Shown: positions 53,224 through 62,587, numbered from the stretch's first letter. The stretch: 64,000 nucleotides of DNA from Anaerolineae bacterium (GCA_022841825.1 JALHQT010000005.1:310001-374000), one strand, 5' to 3'. Translations and numbers: made by a program. The notes: generated by a model from the letters alone, not told the origin.

Positions 53224-54024
53224 GTGCCTGAACTGTCTATCTCACAGTTTGGAGTGGTGTATAACGCCTTCTCCTTTACTTTTGCCGCCATGATGGCGAC
53301 GTTCATTTTCCTGCTCCTGTCACGCAGCAACATCGCCCCACAGTATCGCGCTGCCATCACCATGTCGGCACTTGTGGTCGCCATCGCCGGTTACCATTAC
53401 TTCCGCATCTTCGAAAGCTGGGATGCCGCGTTCGTCCTTTCAAGCGTTGCGGATGGTGGGGCACGCTACGTCGCCAGCGGCAGCCTTTTCAATGACACAT
53501 ATCGATACATCGATTGGTTGTTGACGGTGCCCTTGCTGGTGGCAGAGCTGATCGCAGTGATGACTCTCGCCCCTGGCAAGAAGGGTGCTCTCACATTCCG
53601 ACTGGCGCTCGCCGCCGCGCTGATGGTTATCCTGGGTTACCCTGGCGAAATCGCTGGCGATACGGCTTCGCGCGCGCTCTGGGGCTTCATCAGCACCATC
53701 CCCTTTATCTACATCGTCTATGAGCTGTTTGTTGGGCTGGGACCTGCGATCCAAAAAGAGACGGGTGAAGCAAAGACACTCCTGAGCAATATTCGTCTGC
53801 TTCTGCTGGGGACGTGGGGCTTCTACCCCATCGTCTACCTGCTGCCCATTCTGGTCGGCTCGACGGTTGACGCCAACACCATTGTCGCCGTTCAAATTGG
53901 CTACTGCATCGCGGATGTGGCAGCAAAGTGCGGCTATGGCATCATGATCTACGCGATTGCTCGCGCAAAGAGTCGGCAGGAAGGTTACGACTTGTCTTCT
54001 CGTGCAATTGCAGCGAGCGGTTAG
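53224..54024 (+). CDS. Proteorhodopsin/xanthorhodopsin-type light-driven proton pump
   Basis: A 266-residue seven-helix retinal protein. TGAGG 6 bases before GTG 53224 fixes the start. With this start the key residues fall on green-proteorhodopsin numbers: Asp97 (acceptor), Thr101, Glu108 (donor) in RYIDWLLTVPLLVAEL, and Leu105, the green-tuning residue. Lys235 in DVAAKCGYG binds retinal; His58 on helix B matches the acceptor-coupled His75. Gly154 lies 57 residues after Asp97, the same spacing as the carotenoid-fenestration glycine in Gloeobacter rhodopsin. It should pump protons outward. No retinal or carotenoid synthesis gene is in the window. Confidence 0.93.
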   Translation: MPELSISQFGVVYNAFSFTFAAMMATFIFLLLSRSNIAPQYRAAITMSALVVAIAGYHYFRIFESWDAAFVLSSVADGGARYVASGSLFNDTYRYIDWLLTVPLLVAELIAVMTLAPGKKGALTFRLALAAALMVILGYPGEIAGDTASRALWGFISTIPFIYIVYELFVGLGPAIQKETGEAKTLLSNIRLLLLGTWGFYPIVYLLPILVGSTVDANTIVAVQIGYCIADVAAKCGYGIMIYAIARAKSRQEGYDLSSRAIAASG

Positions 54025-54155
54025 CCTGACCTGACAGGCGGTCGCACGATTTCCTGTTCTCCCCTGAACACAGGACACCCGCGAGCAATCGTGTGTGTCC
54101 TGGCACCTAGCCCCGCTTGTGCATCTTCATTCCCTGTGTTCACATCACAATCTGT

Positions 54156-56723
54156 TCAGGTTTGATCCGCGCCCCACGCCGCCAGCACCTGCCGGATGTG
54201 TTCGGGATCGCTGGGGTTGAGAGTCAGCGCCATCTGCATATCGCGTATCGCCGCACCGCTGTCGCCGCGCCCATTGAGCAAGCGGGCACGACGGATATAA
54301 CCGTCGGGGTCGTCAGGGTCGCACTCGACCGCTTTGTAGAAATCCGCCAACGCGCCATCCACGTCGCCCAACTCCTCGCGCAGCACCCCGCGATTGTAGT
54401 AGGCGTAACCCGCCTCGGCATCCAAGACGATGATCGCGCGGTAATCATCCAGCGCGCCTGCCAGGTCATCGCTGGCATAACGCAGCCGTGCGCGCGCGCC
54501 GAGATAGGCGATAGCCTGCGGCTCAAGCTGGATCGCACGATCCAAGTCGCCCAACGCGCCCTGGGCGTCGCCCAGCGTCTCACGCGCCTTAGCGCGCTGA
54601 TAATATGCCCCGGCGTGATCCGGCTTGAGGGCGACCACGGCGTCAAAGTCCTGGCGCGCGCCTTCGGCATCGCCGTGTTCCAGTCGCAGCATCCCCCGGT
54701 TATAACGCGCGCTGGCGAATTGCGGATCGGCAGTACACGCCGCGTCGTAATCGGCGTAGGCGCTGTCCAGCGCACCACGCTGGTAGTGGGCGTTGCCTCG
54801 GTTGAAGTACGCCGCCGTCATCGCCGGGTCAAGCCGGAGCGCCTCGCCAAAGTCGGCGATTGCACCCTCCAGGTCGCCCAATGAATAACGCAGTGTCCCA
54901 CGATTGTAATACGCCTGCGTGAATGCCGGGTCATGATGGATCGTCGCGTCGAGATCGGCAATCGCTCGTTGGTAGTCGCCCCGCGCTTCGTAGATCTGCG
55001 CACGATTGTAGTAGGCGACGGCGAACTGCGAGTCCTTTTCCACCGCTGTCGTGTAATACTCCAAAGCCCGGTCAATCCCCCCGCGCTTATAGGCGAGATT
55101 GCCCAGGTTGTAGTAGACCTCAGCAAAATCCGGGTTGAGCGTCAGCGCGTGGTTCCAGGCGGCTTCGGCTTGTTCCAACCGCTCCAGACGATAGCAGGCG
55201 TTGCCAATGTTGTAGTGGGTTGCCGCGTAATCGGGTTTGATCTGCGCGGCATGGCGATAGGCAACAAGCGACTGCTCGTAGTCGCCCCGTCGATACTGGG
55301 TGCTGCCGATGTTGTACTGCGCGATCCAGTTGCCCGGTTCGATCTGGGCTGCATGCTGATAATCCGCCAATGCTCCATCAAGATCGCCCTGCATGTCGCG
55401 GATGGTGCCGCGATTGTTATAGACCAGCGCAGGCTGCGGTTCGATCTGGATCGCAGCGTCGAAATCTTCCAGCGCCGCGCGCATCTCGCCTCTTTTGTAA
55501 TAGACGTTCGCGCGCAGGCGGTACGCCTCCGACGAAGGTTGGCGACGAAGCGCTTCCGTCAGATCCGCCAGTGCACCTTCCTGGTCGCCGCTCGTCGTCC
55601 GGGCGATGGCACGCAGGATGTAGGTAGGCGTGTCGCCGCGCAGTGCGACGACCTCGTTGTAATCGGCAAGCGCGCGCTCGCGGTCACCCTGCTGGCTGGC
55701 GAGCAGGGCGCGTCGGAAGTATGCCTGCGCAAAATCCGAATTCAGGCGAATCGTTCTGCTGTAGTCGGCGCTCGCGCCCTCGGCATCTCCCAAGGCTTCG
55801 CGCAGTGTCCCGCGATTCAGATACGCCTCGGCAAAGTCTGGGCTGTTGGCGACCGCCCGATTGTAGTCCGCCAATGCTTCGCTGTGCTCGCCAAGTGCCT
55901 GATGAAGCAGCCCACGATGGTTGTAGGCGATCCCGAGCGTGGGATCGAGCTTGATTGCCTGCGTGAAATCCGCAAACGCACCATCGTAATTCTTGCGCAT
56001 CTTGCGCAGCAGACCACGATTGATGTAGAAGGTCGGCACGCTGCCGTTCAATCGAATCGCCTGCGTATAATCCGACAGCGCGCCATCGGCATCGCCCGTT
56101 CTGGAGCGTACGACACCCCGGTTGTTGTATGCCCAGTCGAAGTTCGGGTCAAGCCGGATCGCCTCGGAAAAGGCAGCCAATGCTCGCGCCGTGTCGGCAT
56201 CCAGGCACTCCAAGCCCTGCTGCAAAAGCCGCTGCGCGTCCAGCGACTCGGTCGCGACCACTGGGGCAGCCAGGGGTGGTCGCTGCGCCCCGCTTGGCGC
56301 GAGAAACTGTTTGCGCAGTTTTTCCAGTGCTTCATCCAGATAGCCATCGGGGACTTTCAGGCGGTTGAAGCGACTGAAGGGAGTTACGATGCTGTCTGGC
56401 AGGTAACGTTCGATGTCCTTGGGGTCAAAGCCATCGACTTCGAGCGGGATGACGACACGCCCTTGTTCCATCGCGTAGAGGATTTCGCGCAGCACCCAAT
56501 CGCCTGCTTCGAGGCAGCGCGGCAGTGTACCAGGCGTCAACAGCGGCAGGAAGTAGGTGCGCACGCCGATCTCAGTCAGGATCTTCGTGTCAAACGCCCC
56601 GCTGCCGATGCTCTGCGTATCGAGAAAGACATCGTAGCCGTGCTCGGTCAGGTCCTTGTAGACGTACTGCGCAAGGTATTTGCCCGTATCACGGCGATAA
56701 CTGAGGAAAACGCTGGTGTTCAT
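54156..56723 (-). CDS. TIR-domain protein with 20 tetratricopeptide repeats
   Basis: An 855-residue protein. Residues 1-145 form a TIR domain (SVFLSYRRDTGKYLAQYVYK; candidate catalytic Glu80 in WVLREILYAM). After a Pro/Ala linker come 20 consecutive 34-residue TPRs (GDxxGALxDYxxAIxLDPx) up to residue 845. Unlike the TIR protein at 21417, it has no NTPase domain, so the TPRs alone would sense or scaffold. TIR-TPR proteins occur in bacterial NAD-depleting systems but a defence role is not shown. Monocistronic; convergent with the rhodopsin gene and co-directional with the dehydratase gene 24 bp upstream. Confidence 0.87.
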   Translation of the reverse strand: MNTSVFLSYRRDTGKYLAQYVYKDLTEHGYDVFLDTQSIGSGAFDTKILTEIGVRTYFLPLLTPGTLPRCLEAGDWVLREILYAMEQGRVVIPLEVDGFDPKDIERYLPDSIVTPFSRFNRLKVPDGYLDEALEKLRKQFLAPSGAQRPPLAAPVVATESLDAQRLLQQGLECLDADTARALAAFSEAIRLDPNFDWAYNNRGVVRSRTGDADGALSDYTQAIRLNGSVPTFYINRGLLRKMRKNYDGAFADFTQAIKLDPTLGIAYNHRGLLHQALGEHSEALADYNRAVANSPDFAEAYLNRGTLREALGDAEGASADYSRTIRLNSDFAQAYFRRALLASQQGDRERALADYNEVVALRGDTPTYILRAIARTTSGDQEGALADLTEALRRQPSSEAYRLRANVYYKRGEMRAALEDFDAAIQIEPQPALVYNNRGTIRDMQGDLDGALADYQHAAQIEPGNWIAQYNIGSTQYRRGDYEQSLVAYRHAAQIKPDYAATHYNIGNACYRLERLEQAEAAWNHALTLNPDFAEVYYNLGNLAYKRGGIDRALEYYTTAVEKDSQFAVAYYNRAQIYEARGDYQRAIADLDATIHHDPAFTQAYYNRGTLRYSLGDLEGAIADFGEALRLDPAMTAAYFNRGNAHYQRGALDSAYADYDAACTADPQFASARYNRGMLRLEHGDAEGARQDFDAVVALKPDHAGAYYQRAKARETLGDAQGALGDLDRAIQLEPQAIAYLGARARLRYASDDLAGALDDYRAIIVLDAEAGYAYYNRGVLREELGDVDGALADFYKAVECDPDDPDGYIRRARLLNGRGDSGAAIRDMQMALTLNPSDPEHIRQVLAAWGADQT

Positions 56724-56747
56724 AATCCCATTAGTTTAGCGCTGTTC

Positions 56748-57725
56748 TCATCCCCTCGCCCGCTCCTCGTACGCGCTGAACACGCTCTCCGCCGCCGCGT
56801 TGCCGCCGCAGATCAGCGCGACGGGCGCGCGCAGATGCGAAACATCGACCGCGCCCGTCCGCATCGCCGCGATCACTGCTGCTCCCGATGGCTCGACAAG
56901 CTGATTGGTGTGCAGCCACAACCAGCGCATGGAATCGACCATCGCCGCGTCCTCGACCAGCACGATCTCGTCCACGTACTGCGCGGTCAGCGCGCGCGTG
57001 CGCTCGCTCACGGCACGCGGCGAGAGGGTATCGGCAATCGTCCGCACCTGCGGCAGCTCGACCACCCGCCCCGCCTCAACCGCCGCCTGCATCGACGGCG
57101 CGCCGACCGGCTCGACGCCGATGATGCGCACCTCCGGCTTTGCCAGCTTGATGGCGTTCGCCATGCCCGCGACCAAGCCGCCGCCGCCAATCGCGATCAG
57201 CACGGCGTCCATGTCCGGCACATCGTCCAGCAGCTCTAAGCCCAGCGTGCCCTGCCCGGCGACGGTCATGTCGGCGTCAAACGGGTGGATGTACGGTAGC
57301 CCGTGTTCGGCGGCGTGAGCGCTGGCGACCGCGTGCGCGTCATCCCAGTTGCGCCCATGCTGAATAACCTCCGCGCCCCACGCTTCGACGCGCTTGACCC
57401 GGTCGCTGCTGGCGCTGGCAGGAAGATAGACTGTCGCCTTCATCCCCAGCCGCCACGCCGCGTAGGCGACGGCGACGCCATGATTGCCGCCTGACGCGGT
57501 GACGACGCCGAGCGCACGCTGTTCGTCCGGCAGTTGCAGCAGGGTATTGAAGACGCCGCGCGGCTTGAACGAGCCGACGACCTGGAGGTTTTCCAGCTTA
57601 AGGCGCAGCCCACGCGGCAGCTCGTCGGTCAGCGGCGGCAGCGGCATAATCGGCGTGTGGCGCACATACGGGCGGATGCGCGCCAGTGCCGCGCGGTACG
57701 TTTCGAGGGAGAGCGAGTAGGACAT
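56748..57725 (-). CDS. Threonine/serine dehydratase-type PLP enzyme
   Basis: A 325-residue fold-type II PLP enzyme. The lysine is in VGSFKPRGVFNTL, the phosphate-binding loop in SGGNHGVAVAYAA, and a second glycine loop in AIGGGGLVAGMANAIK. It has no ACT regulatory domain, so it is a catabolic threonine dehydratase or serine racemase-like enzyme. It probably shares a transcript with the TIR-TPR gene downstream. Confidence 0.88.
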   Translation of the reverse strand: MSYSLSLETYRAALARIRPYVRHTPIMPLPPLTDELPRGLRLKLENLQVVGSFKPRGVFNTLLQLPDEQRALGVVTASGGNHGVAVAYAAWRLGMKATVYLPASASSDRVKRVEAWGAEVIQHGRNWDDAHAVASAHAAEHGLPYIHPFDADMTVAGQGTLGLELLDDVPDMDAVLIAIGGGGLVAGMANAIKLAKPEVRIIGVEPVGAPSMQAAVEAGRVVELPQVRTIADTLSPRAVSERTRALTAQYVDEIVLVEDAAMVDSMRWLWLHTNQLVEPSGAAVIAAMRTGAVDVSHLRAPVALICGGNAAAESVFSAYEERARG

Positions 57726-57808
57726 CGTTTAACCCTTGGTGTGTGGTTCAGTTGGATCGCCTGTAGGGACGCCATTCTTGGCGTCCGATCTTCCTCAAAA
57801 TGCGCTCG

Positions 57809-58870
57809 TCACGACAAAAACACCAGCTCGTGCGGCGACTTGCTCATCTTCAGCGTCGTGCCGCTGATCGTCAGCACATCCGCCAGCCGCAAAAAGTCGC
57901 CGTCCGTCGTCACGTAAACATACGGGTTGCCATCCGCGAAGAAGTTGTCATATGCCGTCGCCGCGATGGGCAGGATCGGCGCGTCCGGACTGCGCAGATG
58001 ACTCCAGTAATGCTCCATCTTCTGGCGAAAGTCGTACTTGATCACGCGGCGGAACAGATACGGATAGAGCGCTTTTTCGCCCACCAGCGTTTGCAGATCA
58101 CGCACATCCACACCGCTCATCGTCTGGTCGATGCGCCAGAGCGACGGCGCAGGGTTCTTCGAGGCGCGCGCAGCATTCCGCCGCGCCTGTCCGACCGCCT
58201 TATCGAGGGTCTTGCGCAGCACGCCCGCCAGCGACATGAAGTAGTAAGGATAGACCTGTCCAAGGGCAAGCATCTTATAATTCAGAGCGTTCGGCAGCAT
58301 CTCCGCCAGCGATGCGTTGGTGATCGCGGTGCCATCGGCAAGCGGTGTTTCGCCCGTAAACACCCACGCCAGCGGGCGACCGTTCATCTCGACATCGTTC
58401 GTCACGATGTAGCCCGGCAGGGCGTCCTTGAGCTTCTCTTTGACCAGCGGCGCGCTTGCGTCCGCGCCCATCCGCGCCTCGCTCACGAACGCCGTCTTGC
58501 CGAACGCGCCCCACTTGACCGCCGACGCGCCCAGCAGCCCCAGCAGCACATTGGTCGATGCCCGCCCGAAGTCGATGAGCTGCGAATATTCGGTCGGCTT
58601 CGGCACGCTCATTGCCGCGCTCGTCTTGCCCAGGACATCAGGCGGCGACTGGAGCGGCGGCGCGGCGTAATGCGTCTCCAGCGCGTCGATCCCTTGCAGG
58701 CGCAGCGTGACGACACCTGCGTCTTCCGCCAACTTGCGGTCGAAGGTCGCGCGGTTATCGGTGTCGATCTGCGCCCACAGGTTGAAGTTAGCGGCGCGGA
58801 ACTTGACCGAGTCGGCGTCCGGCGACTGGCGGACGATGTGGTAGGTGCCCTTAATCAGGATGTATTTCAT
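57809..58870 (-). CDS. Staphylococcal-nuclease-like (SNase) protein with large insertion
   Basis: A 353-residue protein. The N-terminal strand set matches SNase: Asp20 in SPDADSVKF, then Arg57, Asp62 and Glu65 in TLRLQGIDALE, the same spacing as Arg35/Asp40/Glu43 of micrococcal nuclease. About 115 residues later GRPLAWVFTG and DGTAITNASLAEML resemble the SNase tail. The intervening insertion and the C-terminal 140 residues are not recognised. There is no signal peptide, unlike most thermonucleases, so a cytoplasmic role is likely. The start at 58870 is preferred to a long N-terminal extension. Moderately sure of the fold. Confidence 0.65.
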   Translation of the reverse strand: MKYILIKGTYHIVRQSPDADSVKFRAANFNLWAQIDTDNRATFDRKLAEDAGVVTLRLQGIDALETHYAAPPLQSPPDVLGKTSAAMSVPKPTEYSQLIDFGRASTNVLLGLLGASAVKWGAFGKTAFVSEARMGADASAPLVKEKLKDALPGYIVTNDVEMNGRPLAWVFTGETPLADGTAITNASLAEMLPNALNYKMLALGQVYPYYFMSLAGVLRKTLDKAVGQARRNAARASKNPAPSLWRIDQTMSGVDVRDLQTLVGEKALYPYLFRRVIKYDFRQKMEHYWSHLRSPDAPILPIAATAYDNFFADGNPYVYVTTDGDFLRLADVLTISGTTLKMSKSPHELVFLS

Positions 58871-58931
58871 CGGGGAGCGTCTTTCGGAGAACGATAGAAA
58901 TAAGCATGTGGCGGGGATTATAGCGAAAGTA

Positions 58932-59025
58932 GGTGATGAGGTGATGAGGCAAAAGGTGACGAGGGGAGAAAGCATCCGCACATCGTTTCCCTCCTCATCA
59001 CCTCATGCCTTATCACCCGTCACTT
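58932..59025. repeat. Inverted repeat of stuttering GTGATGAG words
   Basis: GTGATGAGGTGATGAGGC near 58933 pairs imperfectly with CTCCTCATCACCTCATGCC near 58991-59009, extending through GTGACGA and GTCACTTC words. It lies between the SNase-like and methyltransferase genes and slightly overlaps the latter's end. Confidence 0.7.
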
Positions 59026-59796
59026 CACGGGCGCGCGATACGCCCGCGCCACGAAGCGCGAGGGGATGATCTCCGGTGCCTCAGGATCGGGGTAGTGCTC
59101 CGCGACATACGCTTCGAGTGCCGCAATGCCCGCAGTCAGCGCCTCATCGCTCATCCGCCAGGTGCTCGACCAGATGCGGTCGCGCGCCTGCTGAATGAAC
59201 TGCGCGGGCGAGCGCCTCGCCTGATAATCCACCGCGCCTTCTCCGGCGGGTATCCAGCCTTCTTCTTCGGCGACCGTCTTGCGCTTCGCCCAGGGCATCC
59301 CGACATCCGCGCCGCGCCCGCTCCCCGTGATCTGTATCCAGATCTGATCCATCAGGCTTGTACGCTCATTATCGCTGAAGGCGTGGATCAGCAGACCGCT
59401 GGGCTTGAGCATTCGAGATGCCTCCGCCAGCGCCGCGCGGTAGTCTCCGACCAGATGGAAGACATGCACGGCGACTACCGCGTCGAACTGCGCCGACGCA
59501 AAAGGCAACCGAGTCACATCGCCCTGGACGACGCGAATATTCTCGCCAGATTGTTTGCTGCGCAGGCGGCGCAGCATCGGCTCAGACAGATCAACGCCCT
59601 CGACACGGCGGACGTGGCGTGCCAGCGGCAGCGCGATCCGCCCTGTGCCGATGCCGATCTCCAGCACATGACTCGCGGCATTCAAATGACCCGCTTCAGA
59701 GATGACCTGCGCCGCCTGAGCATCCACGCCGAGCGGGAAGGCGCGCGTCATGTCGTAAAAGTCCGCTGCACGGTCGAACGGGATCGATTCGGTCAT
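59020..59796 (-). CDS. Class I SAM-dependent methyltransferase
   Basis: A 258-residue methyltransferase (UbiE/Methyltransf_11 class). Motif I is VLEIGIGTGRIALPL near residue 45, the acidic SAM ribose ligand is in RVEGVDLSEPML, motif II is FDAVVAVHVFHLVG. Small-molecule target unknown. ATG at 59796 or GTG at 59802 could start translation; AAGGAAA fits either. Confidence 0.85.
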   Translation of the reverse strand: MTESIPFDRAADFYDMTRAFPLGVDAQAAQVISEAGHLNAASHVLEIGIGTGRIALPLARHVRRVEGVDLSEPMLRRLRSKQSGENIRVVQGDVTRLPFASAQFDAVVAVHVFHLVGDYRAALAEASRMLKPSGLLIHAFSDNERTSLMDQIWIQITGSGRGADVGMPWAKRKTVAEEEGWIPAGEGAVDYQARRSPAQFIQQARDRIWSSTWRMSDEALTAGIAALEAYVAEHYPDPEAPEIIPSRFVARAYRAPVK

Positions 59797-59897
59797 CAGC
59801 ACCTGTTTCCTTGATCGCCCTCAGAAATGCACACTGCTGATTGTAGTCGCAACGGTGCGCTGCCGCTATCGGCGCACCGCGCGGGGCGGGCAAGGCA

Positions 59898-59925
59898 TTG
59901 TTTCTCCGATATTCGGTGGCATAAT
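59898..59925 (+). promoter_or_regulatory. Candidate promoter of the sugar-modification operon
   Basis: TTGTTT (59898-59903), 16-bp spacer, CATAAT (59920-59925), about 50 bp before the first GTG. A GGTGCGC/GCGCACC hairpin lies upstream at about 59854-59878. Confidence 0.45.
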
Positions 59926-59976
59926 TCGCGTTCGGCTCACAGAGGGCAACCGTAAGGTGGCAAGGAACCCATCACC

Positions 59977-60651
59977 GTGCGTCTGTTATGGTATCTCGCG
60001 GGACTCTATCGTGTTCCCTGGCGCGCGTTGACGGTGCTGTTGACGGTGGCGTATGCACGTTGGATACGCGCAGTCTGGGGGGGTGAGGATGCCGCGCTGC
60101 TGCTGACACGGGCGCGCAAGCACGACATAAAGCCGCTGATGCGCAGCCTGGGTGCCCAGGTAGCAACCGACGCCGATATCGAGACCCACATGATTTTTCA
60201 CAACGTCCCGCAAGGGCTGGGACGCTTGCGCATTGGTCAGGCGTGCCATATTGGCAAAAACGTCTTCTTTGACCTGAGCGCGCCCATCACCCTTGGCGAT
60301 CGGGTGACGGTTTCGATGCGTGTCCAGTTCATCACGCACATCGATGTCGGACGCTCACGCCTGGGCACGACCGCCTTCCCGCCGCGCCACTCCGCCATCA
60401 GTGTGGACGATGACGCCTATATCGGCGTGGCGGCAACACTGCTGATGGGTGTGCACATCGGGCGGGCGGCGGTGGTGGCGGCGGGCGCAGTGGTGACTGA
60501 GGATGTGCCCGACCTGGCGGTCGTAGGCGGCGTGCCTGCACGGGTGCTGCGGATGCTGCCCGAATCGACATTGGGGACAAGTCATAGAACAGACAAAGGT
60601 AGAACAGACCATGACGACGCAGATACCAGTATTCAAGCCGGCAGTCGGTGA
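59977..60651 (+). CDS. Hexapeptide-repeat (LbH) acyltransferase
   Basis: A 224-residue left-handed beta-helix transferase. Hexapeptide rungs are visible from LRIGQACHIGKNVFFD to YIGVAATLLMGVHIGRAAVV and AAGAVVTEDVPDLAVVGGVP, the standard O- or N-acetyltransferase ending. It starts at GTG 59977 with AAGGA upstream. Its last 41 bp overlap the aminotransferase gene. The pair, an aminotransferase and an acetyltransferase, suggests making an acylated amino-sugar. Confidence 0.85.
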   Translation: MRLLWYLAGLYRVPWRALTVLLTVAYARWIRAVWGGEDAALLLTRARKHDIKPLMRSLGAQVATDADIETHMIFHNVPQGLGRLRIGQACHIGKNVFFDLSAPITLGDRVTVSMRVQFITHIDVGRSRLGTTAFPPRHSAISVDDDAYIGVAATLLMGVHIGRAAVVAAGAVVTEDVPDLAVVGGVPARVLRMLPESTLGTSHRTDKGRTDHDDADTSIQAGSR

Positions 60652-61726
60652 CGAAGAATGGCAGGCGCTGCGCGAATGCTTTGAAACAGGCTGGATTGGA
60701 CTGGGACCCAAGACGGGTGAATTCGAAAAAGCGTTTGGCGAATACATCGGCAGCCCCTATGTCGTCGGCTTGAACTCGGCGACTTCTGCGCTTGACCTGG
60801 CGTTCAAGATCCTGAACATCGAATCAGGCGAGGTCATCACGACTTCGCTGACGTTTGTCTCCACCAACCATGCCATCCTCTATAACGACTGCACACCTGT
60901 CTTCGCCGATGTGCAGCCCGATACGCTGACGATTGACCCGGACGACGTTCGGCGGAAGATCACGCCGCGCACGCGCGCCATCATGGCGGTGCATTATGCC
61001 GGGCATCCTGCTGAAATGGACGCGCTGACAACCCTCGCGCGCGAGCACAACCTCGCACTGATCGAGGACTGCGCCCACGCGGCGGGTTCGCAGTATCGTG
61101 GTCAATCAGCGGGCTTGATCGGCGATGTTGGCTGCTTCAGCTTTCATGCGGTCAAGAACATCGCCATGGGAGAGGGTGGCGCACTGGTCGTGCGCACCCA
61201 GGAGCAGTACGAGCGCGCGATGCGCCTGCGCTGGTGCGGTATCAACCGCAGCACCTGGGAGCGTGCCAAAGGTCGGTCATACGCCTGGCAGTACGATGTG
61301 CAGGAGCTTGGCTATAAATACCACCTGAGCGACCTCTCGGCAGCCATCGGGCTGGTACAGCTTCGTAAGGCGGAACAGCACCGTCTGGCGCGTGAACGCA
61401 TCTGGCAAGTCTATAACCAAGCATTCGCCGACCTTCCGGTGGTGCCGCTGGCAGTCCATGATGATGTAAAGACAACCTATCTGTTTTACGTCATCAGAGC
61501 CGAGCAGCGCGACAACCTGATGGCGGCGCTGGCGGAGCAGGGCATCGGCACGAGCGTGCACTACTATCCCAATCACCTGTTTGAAGTCTACCGCCCCTAT
61601 ACGACATCGCTGCCGGAGACGGAACGGGCGGGCGATTCGATCATCACACTGCCCTGTTACCCGACCCTGACCGACGAGCAGCAGGCGCACATCATCGCGG
61701 CGGTGCGTACATTCTATGGGAAATGA
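60611..61726 (+). CDS. DegT/DnrJ/EryC1-family sugar aminotransferase
   Basis: A 371-residue PLP aminotransferase that converts a nucleotide keto-sugar to an amino-sugar. Lys is in FSFHAVKNIAMGEGGALV; the PLP-binding region is IEDCAHAAGSQYRG; SATSALDLAFKIL is the N-terminal glycine-type loop. It overlaps the acyltransferase gene and precedes a glycosyltransferase by 6 bp, so a three-gene surface-sugar operon is likely. Confidence 0.9.
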   Translation: MTTQIPVFKPAVGDEEWQALRECFETGWIGLGPKTGEFEKAFGEYIGSPYVVGLNSATSALDLAFKILNIESGEVITTSLTFVSTNHAILYNDCTPVFADVQPDTLTIDPDDVRRKITPRTRAIMAVHYAGHPAEMDALTTLAREHNLALIEDCAHAAGSQYRGQSAGLIGDVGCFSFHAVKNIAMGEGGALVVRTQEQYERAMRLRWCGINRSTWERAKGRSYAWQYDVQELGYKYHLSDLSAAIGLVQLRKAEQHRLARERIWQVYNQAFADLPVVPLAVHDDVKTTYLFYVIRAEQRDNLMAALAEQGIGTSVHYYPNHLFEVYRPYTTSLPETERAGDSIITLPCYPTLTDEQQAHIIAAVRTFYGK

Positions 61727-61732
61727 CGCTCG

Positions 61733-62587
61733 ATGAAGCTCTCGACCATCATCGTTAACTATGACTCGCGCGACGAAATCCGCCGCCTGATCGAGTCGTT
61801 CCGGGCGAATGCAGGGGATCTCGCTCACGAGATCATCGTCGTCGACAATCATGGGCGTGACGGACTGGCGGACATGCTGCGCGCGGATTTTCCGCAGGTG
61901 CGGCTGGTTGAGCCTGGCAGAAATCTGTGGTTCACAGGCGGCAACAACACGGGCTTCAGCGTGGCGACGGGTGAGTACGTCTACTCGCTCAACCCGGATA
62001 CCCTCATCCTCCCTGGGGCGCTGCAAGCGATGGTGGCGTACCTCGATGCGCATCCCAATGTGGGCGGTGTGACAAGCAAAATGCTCTTCCCGGATGGCAA
62101 GCTGCAAAAGAATTGTTCGCGGCTTGCCCAATTTCATGATCTGCTGCTGGATTACACCCTGCTCGGCGCACTGCTGCGCCCGCTGCGCAAAGGACGGCAA
62201 GCCGTCATGTGGTATGCCGACTGGGATCGACTGAGCGATCATCCCGTCGAAGTCGCGCCAGACTCGAACCTGATGATGCGCCGGGTACTGGTGGAGCGCC
62301 TGGGTGGATACGACGAGCGCTTGAAACTTTACTTTACCGAGGATGACATTTGTCGCCGCATCTGGCAGGCAGGCAGTGAAGTCCACTATGTAGCGGCAGC
62401 CGAAATCATCCACGAAGAACATACCAGCGTGAGAAAAGTGCAGCGCATGGCAACGCGCGTGTACTTTGATGACCTGATGACTTACACGCGCATCTGGTGG
62501 AGCGCGGGTCATGCGGCGCTGCTGTCCGGGCTGTCATTTCCGACCCGGGCGGCGATGGATGTTGCCCACCGCCTGCGAGGGCAGTAA
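61733..62587 (+). CDS. Family 2 glycosyltransferase
   Basis: A 284-residue GT-A enzyme of the rhamnosyltransferase-like (WbbL) class: STIIVNYDSRDEIRRLIESF, EIIVVDNHGRDG, NLWFTGGNNTGFSVATG and the metal-site region LNPDTLI, then ERLGGYDERLKLYFTEDDIC. It would add a sugar, perhaps the amino-sugar of this operon, to a glycan or lipid carrier. Confidence 0.9.
   Translation: MKLSTIIVNYDSRDEIRRLIESFRANAGDLAHEIIVVDNHGRDGLADMLRADFPQVRLVEPGRNLWFTGGNNTGFSVATGEYVYSLNPDTLILPGALQAMVAYLDAHPNVGGVTSKMLFPDGKLQKNCSRLAQFHDLLLDYTLLGALLRPLRKGRQAVMWYADWDRLSDHPVEVAPDSNLMMRRVLVERLGGYDERLKLYFTEDDICRRIWQAGSEVHYVAAAEIIHEEHTSVRKVQRMATRVYFDDLMTYTRIWWSAGHAALLSGLSFPTRAAMDVAHRLRGQ

Noticed and set aside
54933-57239. 768-residue open frame on the plus strand
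   Set aside because: It lies antisense to the TIR-TPR and dehydratase genes and arises from GC-rich codon periodicity.
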